Shown: in pieces, positions 8,771 through 16,882 of the stretch | Numbering within the stretch: position 1 is the first letter of the stretch | How the letters are laid out: each line of letters opens with the position of its first letter | Source: Candidatus Fimousia stercorigallinarum | Lineage (GTDB): Bacteria > Bacillota > Clostridia > Lachnospirales > Lachnospiraceae | Assembly (NCBI GenBank): GCA_018715775.1 | Contig: DVKZ01000031.1 | Span: 1-46,549 of the forward strand | DNA: 46,549 bases | Reading direction: 5' to 3' | The notes under the pieces: model-generated | Seen by the model: the letters and a program-made list of their open reading frames with translations, nothing else | Told to the model about the DNA's origin: nothing | Databases searched by the model: none | Program-made: the position numbers and the translations under genes

Positions 8771-9673
8771 ATTAGATTTTGTTTTGAAGGAATAGTTTTT
8801 CATAAATGCGGTAAATCGCTTGGTGACCGGATAGTCGAGAAGGTCTTTTAATGTTACATAAAAAATCGTCCGATGGAGATCTTCTTTTAATGGGATGATC
8901 ACATGATTGTCTGTTTTCAGCGCGTGGGCAATGGAATTGGAAGAAAAGTAGATTCCAAGGCCATCCTCCGCAAGCTGCATGCCGATATCGGACTGACTTG
9001 TTTCACAGACAACGCGCGGCGTGACATAGTGCTTTGCAAAAAGGAGTTCCAGCTCAAGCCGGAAGGCGGAATCTTTGGATGGCATAATGATCGTATGTTC
9101 TTGAAAATCTTCCATTTTTAATATGGATTTTTTGGTTAACGGATGGTTTCGATCGACGACAGCAACATAATAGTCATCCATTAACTTCTGATAATAGAGT
9201 TCTTCATTTCTCTGCAGCTCTTTTTCGTTGCTGATCAAAAAGGCTGCATTGATCGTATGTGATTGGAGCATTTCAAGTAGTGCTTTGCTTCCATCGATGG
9301 TCAGTTCATAGGCAATATCCGGATATTGCTGACGAAAGTCTGTCAGAATCTGAGGCAGTTTTAAGTAACTGGCAATCCACAACATGCCGACGCGGAAAGT
9401 GCCGCTTTGGAGGCAGCTGTATTTATGCATAAGATCAGTCAGCTGATCGATGTTGTTGATGATTCGTTGTGCCGAAAGTACAAACTGTTCTCCGGCATCG
9501 GTCAACGTGACAGATTTTGAGTGACGGATAAAGAGAGGGACTTCGAGTTCTTGTTCCAATTTTAAAATTTGCTGGGACAGGGAAGGCTGTGAGATGTATA
9601 ATTCTTTGGCAGCCGCCGAAAAATTCTTTTTTTCAGCTGCTTTGACAACATAACGTAATTGTTGAATCTGCAT
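8765..9673 (-). CDS. LysR family transcriptional regulator
   Basis: A second LysR-type regulator, about 302 residues. The start at 9673 follows AAAGGAG; the ORF is open to 9718 but lacks a signal there. The N-terminal winged helix-turn-helix (AAKELYISQPSLSQQILKLE) is textbook, followed by an effector-binding domain. It diverges from the DASS permease gene across a 189-bp gap that holds a perfect ATA-N9-TAT palindrome at 9741-9755, so it most likely controls permease uptake. Together with the LysR at 5433 it brackets the catabolic genes, suggesting two inducers or a hierarchy. Confidence 0.9.
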   Translation of the reverse strand: MQIQQLRYVVKAAEKKNFSAAAKELYISQPSLSQQILKLEQELEVPLFIRHSKSVTLTDAGEQFVLSAQRIINNIDQLTDLMHKYSCLQSGTFRVGMLWIASYLKLPQILTDFRQQYPDIAYELTIDGSKALLEMLQSHTINAAFLISNEKELQRNEELYYQKLMDDYYVAVVDRNHPLTKKSILKMEDFQEHTIIMPSKDSAFRLELELLFAKHYVTPRVVCETSQSDIGMQLAEDGLGIYFSSNSIAHALKTDNHVIIPLKEDLHRTIFYVTLKDLLDYPVTKRFTAFMKNYSFKTKSNK

Positions 9674-9740
9674 AATAAAAAACTCCTTTTTTCTTAAGTC
9701 GGATGTGGTCTTGTGCATGTCCGCTAAAATTTAATCTGAT

Positions 9741-9755
9741 ATAGGATTTTCCTAT
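9741..9755. promoter_or_regulatory. Probable LysR-type operator
   Basis: ATAGGATTTTCCTAT is a perfect inverted repeat (6-bp arms, TTT centre) and meets the T-N11-A rule for LysR-type recognition boxes. It sits between the divergent LysR gene and the permease gene. Confidence 0.6.
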
Positions 9756-9862
9756 TGATTTTATAATATCTAAATATTTCAAAAATATCAAGGATTGAAT
9801 TAAGATAAAATTAACAAATAAATAATACTTATTTTATAAGTGTGTGTGAAAGGAGAATCACT

Positions 9863-11320
9863 ATGAAGAAAAAAGACACTAAGTCAACACTGGTATTGAT
9901 CCTTGCTCTTGTCGTGATCATTGGATCAAGATTTATACCCGGGGCAGCGGGACTGTCTGCGGACGCGATCGCTGTTCTTGGCGTATTTTTCGGATCGTTG
10001 ATCATGTGGATCGGATTATCCATCGATTGGCCGAGTATGATCACACTTCTTGCACTCGGACTTATTCCTGTTTTTGGATTCAGCTCCACATTTGCAGGTG
10101 CTTTTGGTAATACGACAGTAGCATTTTTGATCTTCACTTTTGCCCTCGTATATCCATTGGCAAAGACAAACTTTGTGCGTAGATGTACAGTTTCCTTTAT
10201 TACAAACAGGATTGCAAGAAAAGGTCCATGGTATTTTGTATGCTTCCTGCTTGCAGCGGTAACGTTTATGGGCTTGTTCATCTCACCATCGGTTCTGTTT
10301 GTGGCATTTATGCCGTTCCTGGAAGATATTTATTCGGTTCTGGGCATTAAAAAGGGCGGAAAGACCGGTAATATGATCATGATGGGAACCGCATTTTGTA
10401 TCAGTTTATCTTCCGGTATGACAGCAATCGGACATGTATGGCCGACAATGGCGATCGGTTATTATACAGCCGCTACCGGAAATGACGTGAACCAGTTCCA
10501 GTATATGGCAATGGGAATTCCGACCGGTATCATTTTGATCGCACTTTTGATCCTCGTATTTAAGTTCCTCTATCGTCCGGATGATATTCAGGATATCCAG
10601 CCGGAAAAAGCAATGAATCTTCGCGGTACGGTACCGCCGGCAGATACGAGAGAAAAGATCATTCTTGCTGTTATGTTCCTGACTGTATTCCTTTGGGTAG
10701 GTCCAAGCTTTATCAAAGGAATCCTTCCGGATGTCTATACAATGGTCAATGGATGGTCAACAGCAATGCCTCCACTGCTTGGATGTATCATTCTCTTTAT
10801 TGCAAAGACGGATGGAGAACGTATTATGAACTTCAAAGAAGTGACAAGCAAGGGAATTTTATGGGGAAGTATTTTAATGACAGCCGCAGCAACACAGCTT
10901 GGTTCTTGTCTGACAAATGCAGACGTCGGAATCAGCGAATGGCTGACAGCAACATTACAACCTCTGACAAGCAATCTTCCGGTAATCGGTATGATCATGT
11001 TCTTTATGACATGGGCAGTTGTTGAAACAAACTTCTCATCTAATATTGTTACAACAACGGTTGTAAGTGCGGTAGCATTATCTGTATTAACAGCACTTCC
11101 GGAAGGTTCTGTGAATGTTGGAGCCGTTGTATGTATGGTCGGTTTTGCAGCAGCAATCTGTAATATGACACCGGCAGGTCAGAGTACGGTTAATACAGTT
11201 GCGATCGGATCCGGATGGACGGATACGAAGTCAATGTTTATCTGGGGCGGCATTTTCGCAGTCATGGGAATTTTAGTATTAACATTTATTGCATATCCAT
11301 TAGGTTCTCTGGTAATCTAA
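9863..11320 (+). CDS. DASS/SLC13-type anion permease
   Basis: A very hydrophobic 485-residue protein with about 11-13 predicted membrane segments and the architecture of the divalent anion:sodium symporter (SLC13) family: paired repeats, with motifs around SLSSGMTAIGHVWPTMAIGY and NFSSNIVTTTVVSAVALS, and a Thr/Pro-rich tip at NMTPAGQSTVN. It should import a di- or tricarboxylate or a similar organic anion with Na+. The start at 9863 follows AAAGGAG; the longer ORF begins at an unsupported GTG. It is followed closely by the FAD-dependent oxidoreductase, and the neighbouring CoA-transferase could act on the imported acid. Confidence 0.82.
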   Translation: MKKKDTKSTLVLILALVVIIGSRFIPGAAGLSADAIAVLGVFFGSLIMWIGLSIDWPSMITLLALGLIPVFGFSSTFAGAFGNTTVAFLIFTFALVYPLAKTNFVRRCTVSFITNRIARKGPWYFVCFLLAAVTFMGLFISPSVLFVAFMPFLEDIYSVLGIKKGGKTGNMIMMGTAFCISLSSGMTAIGHVWPTMAIGYYTAATGNDVNQFQYMAMGIPTGIILIALLILVFKFLYRPDDIQDIQPEKAMNLRGTVPPADTREKIILAVMFLTVFLWVGPSFIKGILPDVYTMVNGWSTAMPPLLGCIILFIAKTDGERIMNFKEVTSKGILWGSILMTAAATQLGSCLTNADVGISEWLTATLQPLTSNLPVIGMIMFFMTWAVVETNFSSNIVTTTVVSAVALSVLTALPEGSVNVGAVVCMVGFAAAICNMTPAGQSTVNTVAIGSGWTDTKSMFIWGGIFAVMGILVLTFIAYPLGSLVI

Positions 11321-11352
11321 AGATGGAATAAATTATGTTAGGAGAGATCGGA

Positions 11353-12612
11353 ATGAGCAGAGAATATAAATATGATGTAGCAGTAGTAGGGGGCGGTTCT
11401 TCCGGAATTGCTGCAGCGGCAGGTGCAGCAAAAAGCGGAGCAAAAACAGTTCTGATCGAGAGAAATCCTTATCTGGGAGGAGAGGCAACGAACAGCGGGG
11501 TAGCAGCTTTTTGTGGATTTTATACCTGCGGAGGCGATCCGGTAAAGGTCGTTGCCGGAGTAGGCGACCAGGTGCTTCAGGAACTGCAGAAGCTGGGAAA
11601 TACAATGAACTATATTGTTTCTGCAGCCGGTAATAAAAATGTTAATTTCAAACCGGAATATCTGAAATGTGCATTGGATAACCTGATGGATGCGGAAGGT
11701 GTAGATTGTCTGATGCATGCGGCATTGATCGGAGCCAAGACAGAAGGGAACCGGATCCTGTCTTTACAGTGTATGGATGATGAAGGCGCATTTACGGTTA
11801 CGGCGGGCTGTTTTGTGGACTGCACCGGTGATGCGAATCTGGTACGCCTTAGCGGAGCGCGTACAATATGGGGTGATGAAGAAGGTAATGTTCAGGCGGC
11901 AACACTGACATTTCGATTGAGCGGCGTGGATACATCAAAACCAATGACTCCAAATGCAGTTGAAAAGGCAGTGTTACAGGCAAAACAGGAAGGAATCCCG
12001 TATCTGACAAGAGAAAAAGGCTTTATCCAGGTCGTTGAGGATTCGGATATTGTGACGGTGCTGCTTCCATCAGTGATTCCAAAAGGGCTGGATGCGCGGG
12101 AACTGACACAGCTTGAAAAAGATGGAAGAAGACAGGTGCTGTCCTACGTGAAGGCGTTGAAAAAATATATGCCGGGAATGGAACACTGTGAACTGGCACT
12201 GATGGGTCCTTCCATCGGATTCCGCGAAACGAGAAGAATGGTCGGACGTGAGACGATCACTGCGGATGATGTTCTTCAGCGAACGAAACGCCCGGACGGG
12301 ATCGGACGAGGCGGCTGGAAACCGGAGATCCATAAAAGTCTGAATAAAATGGCCGTATATATGGATGTCGAAAATGGCAGTTATTTTGATATTCCGCTTG
12401 GGGCATTGCAGTCTGCCGATATCGAGAATCTGTACGGAGCGGGCAGAATCGTATCTTCCGATGTGGTCGGTTTTGCGGCAGTCCGCGTAATGGGTACGTG
12501 TTTTGCAACCGGTCATGCGGCGGGTGTTGCGGCAGCTTATCAGGCAGCAAACGGACAGGCTGACATTTCTAAGATCCGTGCGGAACTTGAAAAACAGGGT
12601 GCAATATTGTAA
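11353..12612 (+). CDS. FAD-dependent oxidoreductase
   Basis: A 419-residue flavoprotein of the FAD_oxidored type. It opens with a Rossmann dinucleotide-binding motif GGGSSG (13-18), then the ribose-binding glutamate in VLIERNPYLGG, a second FAD contact at DCTGDANLVRLSG, and the C-terminal FAD motif LYGAGRIVSSDVVGFAA with a GHAAGVAAA helix. It has no signal peptide, heme motif or iron-sulfur cysteines, so it is a soluble single-cofactor enzyme. The start at 11353 follows TAGGAGAG. It lies 32 bases after the permease, implying that it acts on the imported compound, for example by oxidising or reducing a C=C bond. The substrate is unknown. Confidence 0.85.
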   Translation: MSREYKYDVAVVGGGSSGIAAAAGAAKSGAKTVLIERNPYLGGEATNSGVAAFCGFYTCGGDPVKVVAGVGDQVLQELQKLGNTMNYIVSAAGNKNVNFKPEYLKCALDNLMDAEGVDCLMHAALIGAKTEGNRILSLQCMDDEGAFTVTAGCFVDCTGDANLVRLSGARTIWGDEEGNVQAATLTFRLSGVDTSKPMTPNAVEKAVLQAKQEGIPYLTREKGFIQVVEDSDIVTVLLPSVIPKGLDARELTQLEKDGRRQVLSYVKALKKYMPGMEHCELALMGPSIGFRETRRMVGRETITADDVLQRTKRPDGIGRGGWKPEIHKSLNKMAVYMDVENGSYFDIPLGALQSADIENLYGAGRIVSSDVVGFAAVRVMGTCFATGHAAGVAAAYQAANGQADISKIRAELEKQGAIL

Positions 12613-12653
12613 AATAAAAAAAACAGCGGAGTACGAAAATTTAGGAGGAAGCT

Positions 12654-13217
12654 ATGACATTAGATGAAATCAGAGTAAAGATTGATGCGATCGATACACA
12701 GATCAAACCATTGTTTTTTGACCGTATGGATTGTTCAAGACAGGTTGCGGAAGCAAAAAGAGAGATGGGAAGCGACAGCGTATTTATGCTGGAGAGAGAA
12801 CTTTCGATCATTGAAAAACGTGCGGCGGATGTAGATCCGGTACTTTATGATGAATATGTAGCATTTTTACGGCACCTGATGAGTGTCAGCAGAAGATATC
12901 AGTACGGCATCCTGACAGAAATGCAGGATAAAGCACTTGCGGCTGCAGAAGAAAAAGCCGGCGTTGATGAGACCGTAGAACATACACAGGTGAAGATCGG
13001 ATTTACCTGCGAAAAAGCTGCCAGTGACCTGAATATGTTTATCAATATGATCAAGTTAAATGGGATAACGATTGATCAGATGAGCCTGGATACAAAGGAT
13101 GGAAGACAGATTGTAGAAATCCTGCTTGACGGAAATCTGACGGAAGGAAATATGCGCCAGCTCCTTTGCCAGATCGCAAAGGAATCGGAAGATTTTCAGA
13201 TTCTGGCATTACAGTAA
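12654..13217 (+). CDS. Chorismate mutase (AroQ type) with ACT-like C-terminal domain
   Basis: A 187-residue protein. Residues 1-90 match the all-helical AroQ fold: lining it up with the E. coli mutase domain by eye keeps the arginine of the first helix (IRVKID), the arginine of DRM, the lysine 11 residues later (AEAKRE) and the Arg-Glu of LERE, while the usual Asp48 position is Met. Residues about 110-187 read as a beta-alpha-beta-beta-alpha-beta unit, the ACT topology, suggesting allosteric binding of an amino acid. A good AGGAGG precedes the start. It would convert chorismate to prephenate, yet no other Phe/Tyr biosynthesis gene is nearby; it follows the FAD-dependent oxidoreductase by 41 bases and may be co-transcribed with it. 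Confidence 0.8.
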   Translation: MTLDEIRVKIDAIDTQIKPLFFDRMDCSRQVAEAKREMGSDSVFMLERELSIIEKRAADVDPVLYDEYVAFLRHLMSVSRRYQYGILTEMQDKALAAAEEKAGVDETVEHTQVKIGFTCEKAASDLNMFINMIKLNGITIDQMSLDTKDGRQIVEILLDGNLTEGNMRQLLCQIAKESEDFQILALQ

Positions 13218-13249
13218 ATACTTACATAATAAATAACGATGATTTAAGA

Positions 13250-13297
13250 AAGAACATCCGCGGTGAAAGGAAATATTTTGCCGCCGGGTGTTCTTTT
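13250..13297 (+). terminator. Intrinsic terminator after the chorismate mutase gene
   Basis: A long stem (AAGAACATCCG-CGG against CCG-CCGGGTGTTCTT, with a small bulge) is followed by TTTT. It closes the permease/oxidoreductase/mutase unit. Confidence 0.7.
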
Positions 13298-13362
13298 GCT
13301 GTATTCTTTTGTCAAATCTGGTATACTTAAAAAGAGCATTTTATTTATCAGGAGGAAGCAAA

Positions 13363-14388
13363 ATGTTAAATTTTGTGAATGATTATGCAGAAGGTGCACA
13401 TGAAGCAGTCTTAAAGCGGCTGATCGAAACAAATCGAGAAGCGCTGCCCGGATATGGAATGGATCCTTATTGCAAATCTGCCGGTCAGAAAATCAAAAAA
13501 GCCTGCCAATGTGAAGATGCGGATGTTTATTTTCTTGTCGGAGGGACACAGACGAATCAGGTCGTGATCGCATCAGTGCTGAATGCCTTTGAAGGGGTTG
13601 TTACGGCGCAGTCGGGTCATATTAATGTACATGAAGCGGGCGCGATTGAGAGTACAGGCCATAAAGTACTCGAACTTCCTCAGGAAGATGGAAAATTATC
13701 GGCAGAAGTGCTGAAGGAATATCTCGATACCTTTTATGGGGATGAAAACCGGGATCATATGGTATTTCCGGGAATGGTATATATCTCGCACCCGACGGAA
13801 TATGGGACATTGTATACAAAATCGGAATTGAAAAAACTTTCTTCCGTTTGTCGATCTTATGATATCCCATTGTATTTGGATGGGGCGCGGCTTGGATATG
13901 GACTTGCCTGCCGGGATACGGATCTGACGCTGCCGGATATTGCAAAGTATTGTGATGTCTTCTATATCGGCGGGACGAAGGTCGGTGCTTTATGCGGGGA
14001 AGCGGTTGTATTTACAAAGAACAATACGCCAAAGCAGTTTGTAACGCTGATGAAGCAGCATGGAGCTCTCCTGGCAAAGGGGTGGCTGCTCGGCATACAG
14101 TTTGATGCCCTGTTTACCAATGATTTATACGTAAAGATCGCAAAACATGCATTGAATATGGCAGATCGGTTGAAAGAGGCATTCAAAGAAAAGGGTTATG
14201 TGTTTTATCTGGAGTCGCCGACGAATCAGATTTTTCTTGTGTTAGAAGACTGGAAACTTGCCTGGTTGCAGGAATATGTGAATTTCAGCTTCTGGGAAAA
14301 GCAGGACGATACGCATACGGTCATCCGGCTTGCTACAAGCTGGGCAACGACGGAAGAATCCGTATCGGAACTGATCTCAATTTTGTAA
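13363..14388 (+). CDS. ltaE: Low-specificity L-threonine aldolase
   Basis: PLP enzyme of the beta-eliminating lyase/aldolase group, splitting L-threonine or L-allo-threonine to glycine and acetaldehyde. The start at 13363 follows AGGAGGAAG; the ORF extends upstream to 13288 without support. In the 341-residue protein, Lys206 in GGTKVG is the PLP Schiff-base lysine, Asp173 in LDGARL contacts the pyridine nitrogen, and the His pair in SGHINVHEAGA stacks over the cofactor. Length is normal. An extended -10 (TGG TATACT at 13322-13327) may drive it as a single gene. Activity on related beta-hydroxy amino acids is possible. Confidence 0.88.
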   Translation: MLNFVNDYAEGAHEAVLKRLIETNREALPGYGMDPYCKSAGQKIKKACQCEDADVYFLVGGTQTNQVVIASVLNAFEGVVTAQSGHINVHEAGAIESTGHKVLELPQEDGKLSAEVLKEYLDTFYGDENRDHMVFPGMVYISHPTEYGTLYTKSELKKLSSVCRSYDIPLYLDGARLGYGLACRDTDLTLPDIAKYCDVFYIGGTKVGALCGEAVVFTKNNTPKQFVTLMKQHGALLAKGWLLGIQFDALFTNDLYVKIAKHALNMADRLKEAFKEKGYVFYLESPTNQIFLVLEDWKLAWLQEYVNFSFWEKQDDTHTVIRLATSWATTEESVSELISIL

Positions 14389-14444
14389 AAAAGAGCAGCG
14401 GGAGACCGTATCGTTTGCTGCAGGTAGAAATAAAGGAGAAAAGA

Positions 14445-14984
14445 ATGGAAAAGATAAAAAAGGTTCAAGAATATTTTTTATATTTTATGTGTTATTCCGT
14501 GATCGGCTGGCTGTATGAAGTATTCCTCGAGGTAGTTGTATATCGCTGGGGATTTTCCAATCGCGGCGTGCTGTTTGGCCCATATTGTGTTGTCTATGGA
14601 TTTGGAGCAGTGATCCTGCTGCTGTCGCTCCGGCCGCTGATGGATAAAAGGATTCGGATCGGGAAACTTTGTATCACGCCGATGCTGGTTTTTCTGGGAA
14701 TTGTTGTGATCACAACGCTGGTGGAGCTTTTTGCCAGCTATCTGATGGAGATGACGAGAGGCGAATGGCTCTGGGATTATACGAGATTTGCCTTCCATTT
14801 TCAGGGAAGGATCGCGTTAAATCCGAGCATACGATTTGGAATCGGCGGCATGGTATTTCTTTATATTCTTCAGCCGTTGTTTGAAAAGCTCATCGGAAAG
14901 ATGTCAGAGAAGACATTTCATGTCGTATTTGCGGTGCTTGCGGTCTTATTATGTGTGGATGTCGGATATCTTCTATTAAAATAG
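14445..14984 (+). CDS. CmpB-type putative ABC transporter membrane protein
   Basis: A 179-residue protein with about four membrane segments. The sequence YSVIGWLYE near the N-terminus, followed by NRGVLFGPYCVVYGFG, is characteristic of the Firmicute family often labelled putative ABC-transporter type IV (CmpB-like). No ABC ATPase is adjacent, so a transport role is not demonstrated. The start at 14445 follows AAAGGAG; the ORF is open from 14415 without a signal. Confidence 0.75.
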   Translation: MEKIKKVQEYFLYFMCYSVIGWLYEVFLEVVVYRWGFSNRGVLFGPYCVVYGFGAVILLLSLRPLMDKRIRIGKLCITPMLVFLGIVVITTLVELFASYLMEMTRGEWLWDYTRFAFHFQGRIALNPSIRFGIGGMVFLYILQPLFEKLIGKMSEKTFHVVFAVLAVLLCVDVGYLLLK

Positions 14985-15019
14985 CGTGTATAGATCAGGA
15001 TAGAGAGGCGGGATGGAAT

Positions 15020-15640
15020 ATGAAGACAAGAGAAGAAGCGCTGGCTTATGCGCTTTCCTTTCCGAATACGTATCAGTCTGCGCCGTTTCGGGATCCGAAC
15101 TGGCAGCTGGTGCGCGTCAATGGGAGTAAAAAGGTTTTTCTCTGGACATATGAGAAAGACGGATATATTAACCTGAATGTAAAAGTGGATCCCGAGTGGA
15201 GGGATTTCTGGCGGGATGCCTATCCATCCGTGACTGCGGGATGGCATCAGAACAAAGAAAACTGGAATACGATCATTTTAGACGGAACAGTTCCGGAAAA
15301 GGATATCAAGCGGATGATCGCGGAAAGTTATGATCTTGTGACGGATAGTCCGACGAAACGAATCTATGAAGCCGTTAAGAATATACCGAAGGGGAAAGTT
15401 GCCACTTATGGGCAGGTTGCGGCGATGGCAGGGAATGAGCGCATGGCCAGGGCGGTCGGCAACGCGCTGCACAAAAATCCGGATCCGGATAAGATTCCCT
15501 GTTACCGTGTTGTGAATGCAAAAGGGGAACTGGCAAAGGCATTTGTCTTTGGCGGTATAAATGTACAGGCAGAGATGCTGGAACAGGACGGCATAGAAGT
15601 CGTGGACGGAAAAGTAGATCTGAAGAAATACGGAATATAA
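15020..15640 (+). CDS. YjbR/MmcQ domain fused to an MGMT-like domain
   Basis: A 206-residue two-domain protein. Residues 1 to about 105 are a MmcQ/YjbR (DUF419) domain (FPNTYQSAPFRDPNW, then WHQNKENWNTI), a small DNA-binding-like fold. Residues about 113-206 are an alkyltransferase-type domain: Tyr130 of ATYGQVA, the Arg finger in ARAVGNAL and the acceptor cysteine Cys161 in IPCYRVV are all present. The relay histidine of PCHRV is Tyr162, and the partner glutamate (EG in classic enzymes) is Asp190. It may be a divergent O6-alkylguanine repair protein or an alkyltransferase-like sensor that flags damage for nucleotide excision repair. The start at 15020 lies 9 bases after GAGGCGGG. Confidence 0.82.
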   Translation: MKTREEALAYALSFPNTYQSAPFRDPNWQLVRVNGSKKVFLWTYEKDGYINLNVKVDPEWRDFWRDAYPSVTAGWHQNKENWNTIILDGTVPEKDIKRMIAESYDLVTDSPTKRIYEAVKNIPKGKVATYGQVAAMAGNERMARAVGNALHKNPDPDKIPCYRVVNAKGELAKAFVFGGINVQAEMLEQDGIEVVDGKVDLKKYGI

Positions 15641-15647
15641 AAAAAGA

Positions 15648-15678
15648 TTGACCTAAAGTCAGGTTTACCTGGCATAAT
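15648..15678 (+). promoter_or_regulatory. MerR-type promoter candidate with 19-bp spacer
   Basis: TTGACC (15648-15653) and CATAAT (15673-15678) are separated by 19 bases, longer than normal. The spacer region carries an imperfect palindrome, TAAA at 15654-15657 against TTTA at 15664-15667, flanked by ACC and CCT. Over-long spacers with a central palindrome are the hallmark of promoters activated by MerR regulators. No merR gene lies in the window. Confidence 0.45.
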
Positions 15679-15725
15679 AATAGTATTGGACATGACAACA
15701 GAGGTTTAGGCAAAGGAGTAGAAGA

Positions 15726-16847
15726 ATGACATATTTAGGAGAAGAAATTAAAAAACTTGGATTTGGTTTGATGCGTTTACCTCAGAAAGATGGGAAAATT
15801 GATGTTGAGCAGACAAAAGTTATGGTAGATCATTTTCTGGAAGCAGGATTTACCTATTTTGATACTGCGTGGGCGTATGAAGGATCGGAAGCTGCGATCC
15901 GGGAAGCTCTTGTGGAGAGATATCCAAGAGAACGGTTTCAGCTTGCAACGAAAAATGCAGCCTGGATCAATTGTAAAACGAGAGAAGAGGCGATTGCTCA
16001 GTTTGAAACTTCATTAAAACAGACGGGAGCAGAGTATTTTGATTTTTATCTGCTGCACAATTTAGGAGAAAATCGGACAAAGTTTTTTGACGAGTTTGAT
16101 ATGTGGAGCTGGATCCTGGAACTAAAAGCGCAGGGCAAGATTAAACATGCCGGATTTTCCTTCCATTCAACACCGGAAGAGCTGGATGAATTATTGACAA
16201 AGCATCCGGAAATGGAATTTGTACAGCTTCAGATCAATTATGCAGATTGGGATTCTCATGCGATTCAGTCAAGAGCCTGCTATGAAGTTGCCAGAAAACA
16301 CGGGAAACCGATTGTGATCATGGAACCGGTGAAAGGCGGAATGCTTGCGAATCCACCGAAACCGGTACAGGAAGTATTTCAAAAGGCAGATCCGGATGCA
16401 TCGACAGCATCCTGGGCAATCCGTTTTGCGGCGGATTTGGATGGCGTGATCACAGTTTTATCCGGCATGAGCAATATCGAGCAGATGGACGATAATCTTT
16501 CTTATATGAAGGAATTTCACGGATTATCAAAAGAGGAAAAAGAAACGTTGAAAGAAGCGCAGGAAGTGTTGAACCGTATTCCGCTGATACCTTGTACAAC
16601 TTGTGATTATTGTGCAAAAGTCTGCCCGATGGATATCGGTATTTCCGGATCATTTACGGCAATGAACGATCTTACGCTTTATCAGGATCTCGGAGCCGCA
16701 AAGCACAGAGAGGGATGGCTTGTCGGCGGCCATGGACGCAAGAGTGCAAAAGAATGTATCAAATGTGGAAAGTGCGAAGAAGTTTGTCCGCAGCACATTT
16801 CCATTCGCCAGGAACTGGAAAGAGTGGCGGAAGCGTTAGGTGAATAA
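15726..16847 (+). CDS. Aldo/keto reductase with C-terminal 2x[4Fe-4S] domain
   Basis: A 373-residue protein. Residues 1 to about 280 form an aldo/keto reductase barrel with the catalytic tetrad recognisable as Asp and Tyr in FDTAWAYEGS, Lys in ATKNAAW and His in FYLLHNL. Residues 285-373 add a ferredoxin-like domain with two clusters of cysteines (Cys290/293/296/300 and Cys344/347/350/354), each suited to a [4Fe-4S] centre. This fusion is common in anaerobes and suggests ferredoxin-linked electron transfer besides, or instead of, NAD(P)H. A strong AAAGGAG precedes the start. larC follows 35 bases later and may share the transcript. Confidence 0.9.
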   Translation: MTYLGEEIKKLGFGLMRLPQKDGKIDVEQTKVMVDHFLEAGFTYFDTAWAYEGSEAAIREALVERYPRERFQLATKNAAWINCKTREEAIAQFETSLKQTGAEYFDFYLLHNLGENRTKFFDEFDMWSWILELKAQGKIKHAGFSFHSTPEELDELLTKHPEMEFVQLQINYADWDSHAIQSRACYEVARKHGKPIVIMEPVKGGMLANPPKPVQEVFQKADPDASTASWAIRFAADLDGVITVLSGMSNIEQMDDNLSYMKEFHGLSKEEKETLKEAQEVLNRIPLIPCTTCDYCAKVCPMDIGISGSFTAMNDLTLYQDLGAAKHREGWLVGGHGRKSAKECIKCGKCEEVCPQHISIRQELERVAEALGE

Positions 16848-16882
16848 CGAATAAAACGAATAAATAGAGGAGAAACAATCAT

